Counted from the first letter of the stretch, positions 1 to 8,792 are shown. The stretch is 64,000 nt of DNA from Cupriavidus basilensis (GCF_000876015.1 NZ_BBQM01000022.1:124001-188000); one strand, 5' to 3'. Notes: generated by a model from the letters alone, not told the origin. Numbers and translations: made by a program.

Positions 1-816
1 TTCGGCCTGCGCCTGCGCGGCGGCGTGGACTTCACCGTGGTCAACCCGGAGAACGACCCGCGCTTCCGCGACTACTCCGAGACCTACTTCAAGATGATGG
101 CGCGCCAGGGCATCACGCCGCAGTACGCCAAGCTGGAGATGCGCCGGCGCACCACGCTGATCGGCGCGATGCTGCTCAGCAAGGGCGAGGCCGACGGCAT
201 GGTGTGCGGCACGGTCAGCACCACGGCGGCGCACCTGCGCTACATCGACCAGGTGCTGGGCGGCACCAACGAGGTGTACGCGGCGATGAACGGGCTGGTG
301 CTGCCGGGCCGGCAGATCTTCCTGGTGGACACGCACGTCAACGTGGACCCGACCGCGTGCCAGCTGGCGGAGATCACCATCATGGCGGCCGAGGAGCTCA
401 AGCGCTTCGGCATCGAGCCGAAGGTGGCGCTGGTGTCGCACTCGAACTTCGGCACCTCGGAGGCGCCTTCGGCGCGCAAGATGCGCGACACGCTGGCGAT
501 CCTGCGCGAACGGGCGCCGGAGCTGGAGGTGGACGGCGAGATGCACGGCGACAGCGCGCTGGACCCGAAGCTGCGCGAGCAGCTGGTGCCGGACGGCACG
601 CTGATCGGGGAGGCGAACCTGCTGGTGTGCCCGAACATCGACGCGGCGAACATCGCGTACAACCTGCTGAAGGTGGCGGCGGGCAACAACGTGGCGATCG
701 GGCCGATCCTGCTGGGGGTCAAGGCGCCGGTGCACATCCTCACGCCGTCGGCCACGGTGCGCCGCATCGTCAATATGACGGCGCTGGTGGTGGTCGATGC
801 CGCGGCCAAGCGCTAA
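1..816 (+). CDS. maeB: NADP-dependent malic enzyme, C-terminal part (cut by window start)
   Basis: The reading frame is open from base 1, so the gene begins outside the window; a GTG at 25 is internal. The visible 271 residues are the phosphotransacetylase-like domain that forms the C-terminal half of large (about 760 aa) bacterial malic enzymes. Residues such as the VALVSHSNFGTS and PNIDAANIAYNLLK stretches are typical of this domain. The full enzyme would decarboxylate malate to pyruvate with NADP; the PTA-like domain is regulatory in this family rather than catalytic. A free-standing Pta is the alternative, but its C-terminus usually differs. A strong terminator follows the stop. Confidence 0.85.
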   Translation, partial: FGLRLRGGVDFTVVNPENDPRFRDYSETYFKMMARQGITPQYAKLEMRRRTTLIGAMLLSKGEADGMVCGTVSTTAAHLRYIDQVLGGTNEVYAAMNGLVLPGRQIFLVDTHVNVDPTACQLAEITIMAAEELKRFGIEPKVALVSHSNFGTSEAPSARKMRDTLAILRERAPELEVDGEMHGDSALDPKLREQLVPDGTLIGEANLLVCPNIDAANIAYNLLKVAAGNNVAIGPILLGVKAPVHILTPSATVRRIVNMTALVVVDAAAKR

Positions 817-832
817 GCTGGCAGCCGCACGG

Positions 833-859
833 AAAAGCCGGGCTTGCCCGGCTTTTTTT
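833..859 (+). terminator. Rho-independent terminator after maeB
   Basis: The stem AAGCCGGG / CCCGGCTT (835-842 and 847-854) has a CTTG loop and runs into a seven-T tract. It lies 19 bases after the maeB stop. Confidence 0.9.
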
Positions 860-1176
860 ATGCCTGGCGCGCGCGCCGCGGCGCGGAGCAAAGCGCAGGG
901 TAAGTGCGCGCACACATGTTAATAACACCTTGAAACAATTGGAGTTTTCCGCTGTTAGCAGGCGCAGGGGATTGATTATTTGGCGGCATGCGCGTAACCT
1001 TATGCCCTTAAAGCGCGCGTTGGGTACACCTGCGCGACGATGCCACCGTTTTTGATGCCACCGTTTTTCGCGCACGCTGTCCGGGGCGCAGGCAGGAAGG
1101 CAGCCGCGGGGCGGCGCGGGAATCGCGTTGCCGCGCCGGAATCTTCCTGTGGGCGCCTCCAAACAAGACTAGCAAC
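860..1176. other. Gene-free region upstream of the RNase gene
   Basis: About 315 bases without a credible gene. It is less GC-rich than its surroundings, with AT-richer stretches around 915-1015 that could hold a promoter for the secreted RNase. It also contains a perfect 15-bp tandem duplication (1039-1068). No clear -35/-10 pair could be assigned. Short antisense frames across it look like shadows. Confidence 0.5.
1039..1068. repeat. Perfect 15-bp tandem duplication
   Basis: GATGCCACCGTTTTT occurs twice head to tail (1039-1053 and 1054-1068) in the non-coding region before the RNase gene. No function is visible; it may be a slipped-strand duplication. Confidence 0.9.
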
Positions 1177-1632
1177 GTGGGTTCCCAGATTCCTTTGACG
1201 CAGCGCGCATCGCAATGGATTTCAGCCGCAGGTTCCGCCGCGGGACTGGCACGGGCCGCAGGCCGGGTGCTGGCGGGCGTGGCGGTGTCGTGCGCACTGC
1301 TGCAGCCGGTGCAGGCGCGCGAGGCGCCCGCGGCCGGTATGGCGGATGCGGGAACCATCCCGCTGCAGCAGTTGCCCAACGAAGCGCAATTGACGATGGA
1401 GCGCATCGAGGCGGGCGGCCCGTTTCCGTATGCGAAGGACGGCTCGAGATTCGGCAACTACGAGCGTGCCCTGCCGCGGAAGCCGCGCGACTATTACCGC
1501 GAATATACGGTGAAAACAAACAGCCGGAACCGGGGAGCCAGACGGATCGTATGTGGCGGTGATCGACGCGCCACCAACGACTGCTATTACACGGACGACC
1601 ACTACAACAGTTTCAAACGGATAGCCAAATGA
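1177..1632 (+). CDS. Secreted guanyl-specific ribonuclease (RNase Sa / barnase superfamily)
   Basis: A 151-aa protein with a basic, hydrophobic N-terminus (hydrophobic stretch about residues 31-47, possible cleavage after VQA) and a microbial N1/T1-type RNase domain from about residue 61 to the end. The fold signature is clear: LPNEA, GGPFPYAKDG, DYYREYTV, RGARRIV and YYTDDHYNSF, matching RNase Sa. Catalytic residues by alignment are Glu109, Arg119, Arg123 and His142, all present. Cys126 and Cys136 could pair. The product should cleave RNA 3' of guanine outside the cytoplasm. The start is uncertain: GTG at 1177 has no good ribosome binding site, and inner GTG codons are possible. The stop overlaps the ATG of a barstar gene, so toxin and inhibitor are translationally coupled. 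Confidence 0.88.
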   Translation: MGSQIPLTQRASQWISAAGSAAGLARAAGRVLAGVAVSCALLQPVQAREAPAAGMADAGTIPLQQLPNEAQLTMERIEAGGPFPYAKDGSRFGNYERALPRKPRDYYREYTVKTNSRNRGARRIVCGGDRRATNDCYYTDDHYNSFKRIAK

Positions 1633-2228
1633 TGACTGACATTTTCGGACTGGGCGACGCCCTTGCCGCCCGCGAAGAGCGCGGCGCCGGAGATGGCTGG
1701 CAGCGGGCGCAGACCCAGGCCCGGAATCTTTACGACAATGTGTTGATGATGCCTCGCAACGAGCTCTCGCACCAACCGCCGCTCGCACCTGTTCCCGCAG
1801 CCGGCACCGACGGTAGCAAAGAGGGAGCCATGAACCTGTTCAAGACGGTGCGTCCGAACATCGTCCAGTCGATCCGCGCGTTCCGCGTGCCTGAGCTTGC
1901 CCAGGCAGCGGCCGAGCTGGGTCAGCATTTCCTGTACGCCAACTGCGCGCATTGCCAGAGCAAGGCCGAGGTGCTGGACACCATCGCCACCAGCTTCCTG
2001 TTCCCGAAGCATTTCGGCAAGAACTTCGACGCGCTGGCCGACTGCCTCACCGACCTGATCCACAAGGCCGGCGCGCAGCCCGGTTTCGTGATCGTGCTCG
2101 AAGGCCTGCCGATCGCGCAGAAGTTCGACAAGGAAGGGCGCGAGGTCCTGCTCGACGTATTCCGCGACGCCGCCGAGTTCTGGGCCGAGCGCAAGGTGCA
2201 GTTCCGCGTGTTCTACTCGTTTGCGTGA
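1629..2228 (+). CDS. Barstar-family ribonuclease inhibitor
   Basis: A barstar domain fills roughly residues 83-199. The helix FGKNFDALADCLTDL corresponds to the barstar segment carrying the Asp residues (35 and 39 in classical barstar) that fill the RNase active site. The product should stay cytoplasmic and neutralise the RNase encoded just upstream. The ATG at 1629 overlaps the RNase stop (ATGA). An in-frame ATG at 1830, behind a GAGGGAG ribosome binding site, would give a 132-aa protein starting just before the domain. The 67-residue extension from the first start is low-complexity and unrecognised, so the internal start may be the true or a second one. The pair is followed by a terminator shared with convergent yidB. 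Confidence 0.85.
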   Translation: MMTDIFGLGDALAAREERGAGDGWQRAQTQARNLYDNVLMMPRNELSHQPPLAPVPAAGTDGSKEGAMNLFKTVRPNIVQSIRAFRVPELAQAAAELGQHFLYANCAHCQSKAEVLDTIATSFLFPKHFGKNFDALADCLTDLIHKAGAQPGFVIVLEGLPIAQKFDKEGREVLLDVFRDAAEFWAERKVQFRVFYSFA

Positions 2229-2306
2229 GTTCGGCGTAAATCCCGCGTGAATCGCGCGCAGGTGCCCGCCTGAGGCCGCGCCGGCCGGAAGCCGGCATGC
2301 CATGAC

Positions 2307-2333
2307 AAAGGCCCGCCTGAGCGGGCCTTTTGC
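2307..2333. terminator. Bidirectional terminator between barstar gene and yidB
   Basis: Perfect stem AAAGGCCCGC / GCGGGCCTTT with CTGA loop, and A and T tracts on both sides. It can serve both convergent genes. Confidence 0.85.
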
Positions 2334-2379
2334 TTTTGCCTTGGCCGGCCGGTCTGCCGGCCGGCGGTGCGGCAGCCGC

Positions 2380-3006
2380 CTATGCCGCCGGCGGTACCTG
2401 GCCTCCCGGGGTGAGCTTGTCGATCAGTTCCGGCAGGCCCTCGCTCAGGTGCGCGGCCACGTCGTCGGCCGACAGGCCGGTGGAGCTGGCCAGCGATTCG
2501 AGCGCGCCGGTGCCGCCGAGCGCGCCGGCCAGTTGCGACGGCGAGACCGGCTGGTTGTCGCCGGTGCCGATCCACGAGCTGACCTGCTCGCCCAGGCCGG
2601 CCTGCGCCAGCACTTCCTGCAGGGCGCCGATGCCGCCGGCCGCCGCGCCGAGCGCGGGCGCGCCGCCCTGCTGGCCCTGGCCGCCGAGCAGCCCGCCCAG
2701 CAGGCCGCCGAGGTCGATCCCGCCGGACGGGGCGCCGGCGGCGGCGCCACCGCCGCCGAGCAGCCCGCCGAGGAGTCCGCCCAGCCCGCCCAGCCCGCCC
2801 AGCCCGCCCAATCCGCCGAGCCCGCCGGCGGCCGCGGGGTCCTGCGGCGCGGCCGCGTCGGCCTCGCCGCCCTTATGGCGCATCGCCAGCATGGCCAGCA
2901 GGCCGAGCGCCATCATCATCTTCGGACTCAGCCCGCCGCCCGCGCCCGCTTCGCCGCTGCCGCGCTGCCCGAGCACACCGCCCAGCACGCTATCGAGTAG
3001 TCCCAT
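2380..3006 (-). CDS. yidB: YidB-family protein with Gly-Leu repeat linker
   Basis: A 208-aa protein of the YidB/DUF937 type. The N-terminus (MGLLDSVLGGVLG) and the C-terminal part (about residues 120-208, with SSTGLSADDVAAHLSEGLPELIDKL split over conserved helices) match the family. Residues about 58-100 are an almost pure Gly/Leu/Ala linker encoded by a 9-bp repeat. The biochemical role of YidB is unknown; the family is cytosolic with no known catalytic motif. A single-gene unit, convergent with the barstar gene and followed by its own side of the shared terminator. Confidence 0.8.
   Translation of the reverse strand: MGLLDSVLGGVLGQRGSGEAGAGGGLSPKMMMALGLLAMLAMRHKGGEADAAAPQDPAAAGGLGGLGGLGGLGGLGGLLGGLLGGGGAAAGAPSGGIDLGGLLGGLLGGQGQQGGAPALGAAAGGIGALQEVLAQAGLGEQVSSWIGTGDNQPVSPSQLAGALGGTGALESLASSTGLSADDVAAHLSEGLPELIDKLTPGGQVPPAA
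2782..2826. repeat. 9-bp coding tandem repeat in yidB
   Basis: Five units of CAGCCCGCC (three perfect, two with one or two changes) code on the minus strand for the GGL tripeptide repeat. A possible length-variable tract that keeps the frame because the unit is nine bases. Confidence 0.85.
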
Positions 3007-3057
3007 GATCGACTCCTTCGGTGAAATGCGGCGCGGGGCCCGGATGGCCCGTTGCCG

Positions 3058-3813
3058 TCAGAATCCGCCCAGCACCGCGTTGAGCGCGGCCAGGCAGGCA
3101 AGCCCCGCGGTTTCGGTACGCAAGATGCGCGGCCCGAGTGACACCGCTGTGAAACCGGCGCGCAGCGCCGCCGCCTCTTCCTCCGGCGACAGCCCGCCCT
3201 CGGGCCCGATCAGCAGCGTCACGCCGCCGTCCAGCAGGTCCTGCCGGTGCTCCGTGGCAAACGATACCAGCGACTGGCCGGCGCGTGGCGAGACCAGCAG
3301 GCGCGCGCCTGGCGCCGCCTCCGGCCCGGCCTGCGCCGCCAGCCAGGCGTCCGGCGTGGCCACCGGCGCCACCGCGGGCAGCCGGTTGCGCCCGCATTGC
3401 TCGCAGGCCGCCTCCACCAGCGCCTGCCAGTGCGCCTGGCGCTTGTGCGCGCGCTCGCCCGCCAGGCGCACCACCGAGCGGGCCGCCTGCAGCGGCTGGA
3501 TCGCGCTCACGCCGAGCTCCACCGCCTTCTCGATCAGCCAGTCCATCTTGTCGCCGCCGGCCAGGCCCTGCGCCAGCGTGACGCGGAACGGCAGTTCGGC
3601 CTCGGCCGGGTCGTGGCCGCCGATGCGCGCCAGCGCATGGCGCTTGCCGAGCTCCAGCAGCGTGGCGGCGTGGCTGCCGCCGCGGCCGTCGAACAGCGTG
3701 ATGTCGTCGCCGGGGTTCAGGCGCAGCACCTGCGCGTGGCGCACCACCGCTTCCGGCAGCGCCATCTCGGTCTGCGCGGCCAGCGCCGCGTCGATGAAGA
3801 AACGAGGCGGCAT
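3058..3813 (-). CDS. rsmE: 16S rRNA (uracil-1498-N3)-methyltransferase
   Basis: A 251-aa SPOUT methyltransferase that methylates U1498 of 16S rRNA. Diagnostic features: N-terminal PUA-like start MPPRFFIDAAL, the cofactor knot motifs LLIGPEGGLSPEEE and LGPRILRTETA near the C-terminus (about residues 195-235). Length is normal for RsmE. The frame is open upstream, but ATG at 3813 fits the family start and overlaps by one base the stop of the VOC gene before it (TGATG), indicating translational coupling. Confidence 0.95.
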   Translation of the reverse strand: MPPRFFIDAALAAQTEMALPEAVVRHAQVLRLNPGDDITLFDGRGGSHAATLLELGKRHALARIGGHDPAEAELPFRVTLAQGLAGGDKMDWLIEKAVELGVSAIQPLQAARSVVRLAGERAHKRQAHWQALVEAACEQCGRNRLPAVAPVATPDAWLAAQAGPEAAPGARLLVSPRAGQSLVSFATEHRQDLLDGGVTLLIGPEGGLSPEEEAAALRAGFTAVSLGPRILRTETAGLACLAALNAVLGGF

Positions 3814-4238
3814 CAGGCGGTTCCGTCCTTCTTTTTCAGCGGCTTGCCGAAGCCCCAGCGGTAGCCGTCGGGGTCCTCCACCATGCAATAGCGGTCGCCC
3901 CAGAACTGGTCGGCGGGCGCCATCAGGCTGACCGCGCCGGCGGCCACGGCGCGCGCGTGCATGGCGTCCACGTCGTCGCAATAGACATAGAAGGTCTGCG
4001 GGCACTCGACGCCGAGCGAGCGCGGCGTGCGCGCCGTGCTGCCCCAGGCGCCCTCGGGCGCGAACATCACGACCAGCTCGCCGCGGTAGTGCATTTCGGC
4101 GTGCGTCGGCACGCCGTTCTCGTCGACCACGTTGCCGGCGCTGAAGCCGAACGCGCGGTGGTAGAAGTCGAGCGCGCCGCGCCCGCTGGCCACCGTCAGG
4201 TAGGGGGTGAGCCAGGGCGTGTTGGCCGGTCTCGTCAT
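3813..4238 (-). CDS. VOC (glyoxalase/bleomycin-resistance fold) family protein
   Basis: A 141-aa PhnB/YdcJ-like VOC protein. It begins MTRPANTPWLTPYLTV, followed by the paired beta-alpha-beta-beta-beta halves; DFYHRAFGF marks the first and DPDGYRWGF the second. Proteins of this shape often carry a metal-binding or degenerate site and substrate is not predictable. The longer open frame reaches 4436, but ATG at 4238 gives the normal family length and follows a purine-rich stretch. Cotranscribed with rsmE. Confidence 0.85.
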   Translation of the reverse strand: MTRPANTPWLTPYLTVASGRGALDFYHRAFGFSAGNVVDENGVPTHAEMHYRGELVVMFAPEGAWGSTARTPRSLGVECPQTFYVYCDDVDAMHARAVAAGAVSLMAPADQFWGDRYCMVEDPDGYRWGFGKPLKKKDGTA

Positions 4239-4394
4239 GATCGTCTCCTGTCGTTTCCTGGTTGCGGGAAACCGCGCTGCGCCGGCCTCGGCGGCGCGGC
4301 GCGCGGTGCGAACGAGCATCTTACGCGGGTGCGCCGGCGCTGTCGAAAAGCGCCCGCGCGCGGGGGCGGGGCGGGCGGACTCCCCGTTTCGTTC

Positions 4395-4403
4395 TGGTAA
4401 AAT
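4395..4403 (+). promoter_or_regulatory. Extended -10 promoter element of tkt
   Basis: TGGTAAAAT (TG dinucleotide plus TAAAAT) sits 32 bases before the transketolase ATG. No good -35 is seen, as is common with extended -10 promoters. The same nonamer is found before purB. Confidence 0.5.
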
Positions 4404-4434
4404 TGCGCTTTTCCCGCCGCCAGGTCCCCGCCGC

Positions 4435-6471
4435 ATGTCTCACCTCGCTCATCCCGCCGCCAGTCCGCACGCTTCGCAGCCCGTCCAACTCATGGCCAAC
4501 GCCATCCGCGTCCTGGCGATGGACGCCGTCCAGCAGGCCAATTCAGGCCATCCCGGCATGCCGATGGGCATGGCGGACATCGCGGTGGCGCTGTGGGGCC
4601 GTCATCTGAAGCATAATCCGGCCAACCCCAAGTGGGCCGACCGTGACCGCTTCGTGCTGTCCAACGGGCACGGCTCGATGCTGCTCTACGCGCTGCTGCA
4701 CCTGACCGGCTACGACCTGCCGATCAGCGAGCTGAAGAACTTCCGCCAGCTGCACAGCAAGACCGCGGGCCATCCCGAATACGGCATCACGCCGGGCGTG
4801 GAAACCACCACCGGCCCGCTGGGCCAGGGCCTGACCAACGCCGTCGGCATGGCGCTGGCCGAGCGCCTGCTGGGCGAGGAATTCAACCGCCCCGGCTTCG
4901 ACATCGTCAACCACCACACCTACGTGTTCCTCGGCGACGGCTGCCTGATGGAAGGCGTCAGCCACGAGGCCTGCTCGCTGGCCGGCACGCTGCGCCTGAA
5001 CAAGCTGGTGGCGCTGTGGGACGACAACGGCATTTCCATCGACGGCGACGTCGAGCACTGGTTCGCCGACGACACGCCCAAGCGCTTCGAAGCCTACGGC
5101 TGGAACGTGATCCGCGCGGTGGACGGCCATGACGCCGCCGCCGTCGACGCCGCCATCGCCGAGGCCAAGTCCAGCGACCGCCCGACCCTGATCTGCTGCC
5201 GCACGCTGATCGGCAAGGGCGCGCCGAACAAGGAAGGCGGCCACGATGTGCACGGCGCGCCGCTTGGCGGCGCCGAGATCCTGGCTACGCGCGAAGCGCT
5301 GGGCTGGACCCATTCCCCGTTCGAGGTGCCCGCCGAAGTCTATGCGGCGTGGGATGCCAAGGCCCGCGGCGGCTCGCTGGAGAAGGCCTGGACCGCGCTG
5401 TTCGAGGCTTATGCCGAGCGTTTCCCGTATGAAGCCGGCGAATTCCAGCGCCGCATGCGCGGCGAGCTGCCCGGCGCGTTCGACGCCGCCGTCGACGCCT
5501 TCCTCGCCAAGTGCGAGGAAAAGGCCGAGACCATCGCCACGCGCAAGGCCAGCCAGAACACCATCGAGGCGTTCGGCCCGGTGCTGCCCGAGTTCCTCGG
5601 CGGCTCGGCCGACCTGACCGGCTCCAACCTGACCAACTGGTCGGGCAGCAAGGCCGTGCGCGTGGACGCCTGGGGCAACCACATCAACTACGGCGTGCGC
5701 GAGTTCGGCATGAGCGCGGTGATGAACGGCATCACGCTGCACGGCGGCTACATCCCCTACGGTGGCACCTTCCTGACCTTCTCGGACTACAGCCGCAACG
5801 CGCTGCGCATGGCCGCGCTGATGAAGATCCGCACGCTGTTCGTGTTCACCCACGACTCCATCGGCCTGGGCGAGGACGGCCCGACCCACCAGTCGATCGA
5901 GCACGTCGCCAGCCTGCGCCTGATCCCCAACATGGACGTCTGGCGCACCGCCGACACCACCGAGACCGCGGTCGCGTGGGCCCAGGCCGTGCGCCGCGAG
6001 AACGGCCCGAGCTGCCTGATCTTCAGCCGCCAGAACCTGCCGTTCCAGAAGCGCAGCGACGCCACCCGCGCCAACATCGCGCGCGGCGGCTACGTGCTGC
6101 GCGAAGGCAACAATCCCAAGACCGGCCTGCCCGACGCCGTGATCGTCGCCACCGGCTCGGAAGTCGGCCTGGCCGTGGGCGCGGCCGAGCAACTGGCCGT
6201 CGACGGCGTGCACGTGCGCGTGGTCTCGGTGCCGGCGACCACCGTGTTCGACAAGCAGGACGCCGCCTACAAGGCCTCGGTGCTGCCGGCCGGCGTGCCG
6301 CGCGTGGCGGTCGAGGCGGGCGTCACCGATTTCTGGTGGAAGTACCAGGTCCAGGCCGTGGTCGGCATCGACACCTTCGGCGAGTCGGCGCCGGCCGGCG
6401 TATTGTTCAAGCATTTCGGCTTCACGGTGGAGAACGTCGTGCGCACGGTGCGCGACACGCTGGCACAGTAA
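4435..6471 (+). CDS. tktA: Transketolase
   Basis: A 678-aa transketolase (ThDP-dependent transfer of two-carbon ketol units; pentose phosphate pathway and, in autotrophic relatives, the Calvin cycle). The ThDP/Mg motif GDGCLMEGVSHE and the active-site histidine segments SNGHGSMLLYAL and GHPEYG are present in the N-terminal domain; THDSIGLGEDGPTHQ marks the pyrimidine-binding domain. The start chosen is ATG 4435 (MSHLAHP); the frame runs further upstream but without family similarity. gap follows 94 bases later on the same strand, so the two may form one sugar-phosphate unit. Confidence 0.95.
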   Translation: MSHLAHPAASPHASQPVQLMANAIRVLAMDAVQQANSGHPGMPMGMADIAVALWGRHLKHNPANPKWADRDRFVLSNGHGSMLLYALLHLTGYDLPISELKNFRQLHSKTAGHPEYGITPGVETTTGPLGQGLTNAVGMALAERLLGEEFNRPGFDIVNHHTYVFLGDGCLMEGVSHEACSLAGTLRLNKLVALWDDNGISIDGDVEHWFADDTPKRFEAYGWNVIRAVDGHDAAAVDAAIAEAKSSDRPTLICCRTLIGKGAPNKEGGHDVHGAPLGGAEILATREALGWTHSPFEVPAEVYAAWDAKARGGSLEKAWTALFEAYAERFPYEAGEFQRRMRGELPGAFDAAVDAFLAKCEEKAETIATRKASQNTIEAFGPVLPEFLGGSADLTGSNLTNWSGSKAVRVDAWGNHINYGVREFGMSAVMNGITLHGGYIPYGGTFLTFSDYSRNALRMAALMKIRTLFVFTHDSIGLGEDGPTHQSIEHVASLRLIPNMDVWRTADTTETAVAWAQAVRRENGPSCLIFSRQNLPFQKRSDATRANIARGGYVLREGNNPKTGLPDAVIVATGSEVGLAVGAAEQLAVDGVHVRVVSVPATTVFDKQDAAYKASVLPAGVPRVAVEAGVTDFWWKYQVQAVVGIDTFGESAPAGVLFKHFGFTVENVVRTVRDTLAQ

Positions 6472-6565
6472 TCCGCCCGCCGGACCCGCGCGGCCATGCT
6501 GGCCGCCCCGGTCCGGCAAACGCTTTCTTGCATTCATCGATCGTCAGGCTACCCAGGAGATAAAC

Positions 6566-7564
6566 ATGACCATCAAGATCGGCATCAACGGCTTCGGCCG
6601 CATCGGGCGCATGGTGTTCCGCGCCGCCATCGCCAACTTCAAGGACCTCGAAGTGGTCGCCATCAACGACCTGCTCGAGCCCGACTACCTGGCGTACATG
6701 CTGAAGTACGACTCGGTGCACGGCCGCTTCGACGGTGAAGTGTCGGTCGACGGCAACACGCTGGTGGTCAACGGCAAGAAGATCCGCCTGACCGCCGTCA
6801 AGGACCCGGCCGAGCTCAAGTGGGGCGAGGTCGGCGCCGACGTGGTGGTCGAGTCCACCGGCATCTTCCTGACCAAGGAAGGCGCGCAGAAGCACATCGA
6901 CGCGGGCGCGAAGAAGGTCATCATGTCGGCCCCGTCCAAGGACGACACCCCGATGTTCGTGTACGGCGTGAACCACGAGACGTACAAGGGCGAGGCGATC
7001 ATCTCCAACGCCAGCTGCACCACCAACTGCCTGGCCCCGGTGGCCAAGGTGCTCAACGACAAGTGGGGCATCAAGCGCGGCCTGATGACCACCGTGCACG
7101 CCGCCACCGCCACGCAGAAGACCGTCGACGGCCCGTCCAACAAGGACTGGCGCGGCGGCCGCGGCATCCTGGAAAACATCATCCCGTCGTCGACCGGCGC
7201 CGCCAAGGCCGTGGGCGTGGTGATCCCCGAACTGAACAAGAAGCTGACCGGCATGTCGTTCCGCGTGCCGACCTCCGACGTGTCGGTGGTCGACCTGACC
7301 GTCGAGCTGGACAAGCCCGCCAGCTACGCCGAGATCTGCGCCGAGATGAAGGCGCAAAGCCAGGGCGCGCTCAAGGGCGTGCTGGGCTACACCGAGGACA
7401 AGGTCGTCGCCACGGACTTCCGCGGCGATGCGCGCACCTCGATCTTCGACGCCGAAGCCGGCATCGCGCTGGACTCGACCTTCATCAAGGTCGTGAGCTG
7501 GTACGACAACGAATGGGGCTATTCCAACAAGGTGCTGGAAATGGCGCGCGTGGTGGCCAGGTAA
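6566..7564 (+). CDS. gap: Glyceraldehyde-3-phosphate dehydrogenase, type I
   Basis: A 332-aa GAPDH oxidising glyceraldehyde-3-phosphate to 1,3-bisphosphoglycerate with NAD. The Rossmann start IGINGFGRIGR, the catalytic Cys151 in SNASCTTNC and His178 in TVHAATATQK are intact. Ribosome binding site AGGAGA lies eight bases before ATG. Downstream of tkt, which shares its substrate. Confidence 0.97.
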   Translation: MTIKIGINGFGRIGRMVFRAAIANFKDLEVVAINDLLEPDYLAYMLKYDSVHGRFDGEVSVDGNTLVVNGKKIRLTAVKDPAELKWGEVGADVVVESTGIFLTKEGAQKHIDAGAKKVIMSAPSKDDTPMFVYGVNHETYKGEAIISNASCTTNCLAPVAKVLNDKWGIKRGLMTTVHAATATQKTVDGPSNKDWRGGRGILENIIPSSTGAAKAVGVVIPELNKKLTGMSFRVPTSDVSVVDLTVELDKPASYAEICAEMKAQSQGALKGVLGYTEDKVVATDFRGDARTSIFDAEAGIALDSTFIKVVSWYDNEWGYSNKVLEMARVVAR

Positions 7565-7802
7565 GGCCGTCCAGGCTGCCCGCGCCGGCCGGGGCGCGCC
7601 GGGGGTCCCGTTGGCGGGATCTCGCGCCATCCCGCCGGCAATTCCAGCGATCGGCCGCCTGCGGGCGGGGCCGGGCCCGTGGAAATCCTGTTCCACGCCC
7701 GGCTTTGCTCTTACACTGATAAAGTGCTGGAAATACTGATGTGCAGCCTATGCAAGTGACGCCAATGTCATTCGCAACCTCCAATCTAACCTGGGCGAGA
7801 TC

Positions 7803-8792
7803 ATGGTGAACGTGGATACCAAGCTTCTCGTGATTTTTACCGAGTTGCTTAGCAAGCGGAACGCGACCTACGTCGCGGAAAAGATGCACATGACCGCGCC
7901 CGCGGTATCGCATTCGCTGGGCCGCCTGCGCGAGATCTTCGACGACCCGCTCTTCATCCGCGTACCGCACGGCCTCACGCCGACGCCGCGAGCCCTGGAA
8001 CTGGGCCCCAAGATCCGCGACATGCTCGACCTGTGGTCCTCGATCAACGAGGGCGACGCCGACAATTTCGATCCCGCCACCGCCACCGGCACGCTCAACA
8101 TCGGCTTCGCCGCCGAACTCGGCGATACGGTGTTCAACCGCTTCATCCTGCGCATCAAGCAGCTGGCGCCGGAGCTGCACATCAAGCTGGTCGAGTCGCA
8201 CTCGTGGGAGTCCGACGTGGCCGCGATGCGCGGCAACGAGCTGGATCTGGCGTTCTCGCCGTTCCCGACCCGGCACCCCGAGATCGTGGAGGAGATGGTC
8301 ACTTCGCTGAACCTCTGGGTGTGCGCGCGCAAGAACCATCCGGTGCTCAAGGGCACCTGCACGCTCGAGCAGTATCTCGACTGCGGCCACATCTTCATGG
8401 CGCACTCGGGCGGCACCAGCCGCCCGGCGCCGTCGCTGATCCCGCTGGACTACGCGCTGCAGCAGCGCGGGCTCAAGCGCAACGCCACGCTGACCGTGCA
8501 TTCGTGGCGCGCGCAGTCCGAGCTGGCGGCGCAGACCGACCTGATCTTCACGGTCAACGCGCTGACCAAGGACATGGCCTGCGAGACCTACGGCCTCAAC
8601 GCGTTCCCGCTGCCGGCCGAGATCAACACCACGCTGGGCCTGAACATGTTCTGGCACCGCAGCCGCAACACCCACCCGATGCTGGTGTGGGCGCGCGGGC
8701 TGTTCCGCCAGGTGGTGGGCGAATTCGTCGGCGTGCCGGCCGCCGCGCGCGGCCTGCACATCGTCGCCGAGCAGGACGAGCGGCAGTCCTGA
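7803..8792 (+). CDS. LysR-type transcriptional regulator
   Basis: A 329-aa LTTR. Winged HTH at residues about 6-65 (KMHMTAPAVSHSLGRLREIFDDPLFIR) and a periplasmic-binding-like effector domain from about 95. The effector is not predictable. It reads away from gap and is followed by a terminator, so no obvious target operon lies next to it; the 238-base upstream gap may carry its own operator (LTTRs usually autoregulate). Start at ATG 7803. Confidence 0.88.
   Translation: MVNVDTKLLVIFTELLSKRNATYVAEKMHMTAPAVSHSLGRLREIFDDPLFIRVPHGLTPTPRALELGPKIRDMLDLWSSINEGDADNFDPATATGTLNIGFAAELGDTVFNRFILRIKQLAPELHIKLVESHSWESDVAAMRGNELDLAFSPFPTRHPEIVEEMVTSLNLWVCARKNHPVLKGTCTLEQYLDCGHIFMAHSGGTSRPAPSLIPLDYALQQRGLKRNATLTVHSWRAQSELAAQTDLIFTVNALTKDMACETYGLNAFPLPAEINTTLGLNMFWHRSRNTHPMLVWARGLFRQVVGEFVGVPAAARGLHIVAEQDERQS

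Noticed and set aside
4543..6537. 664-aa antisense frame over transketolase
   Set aside because: Shadow of tkt; no domain recognised and no promoter or ribosome site.
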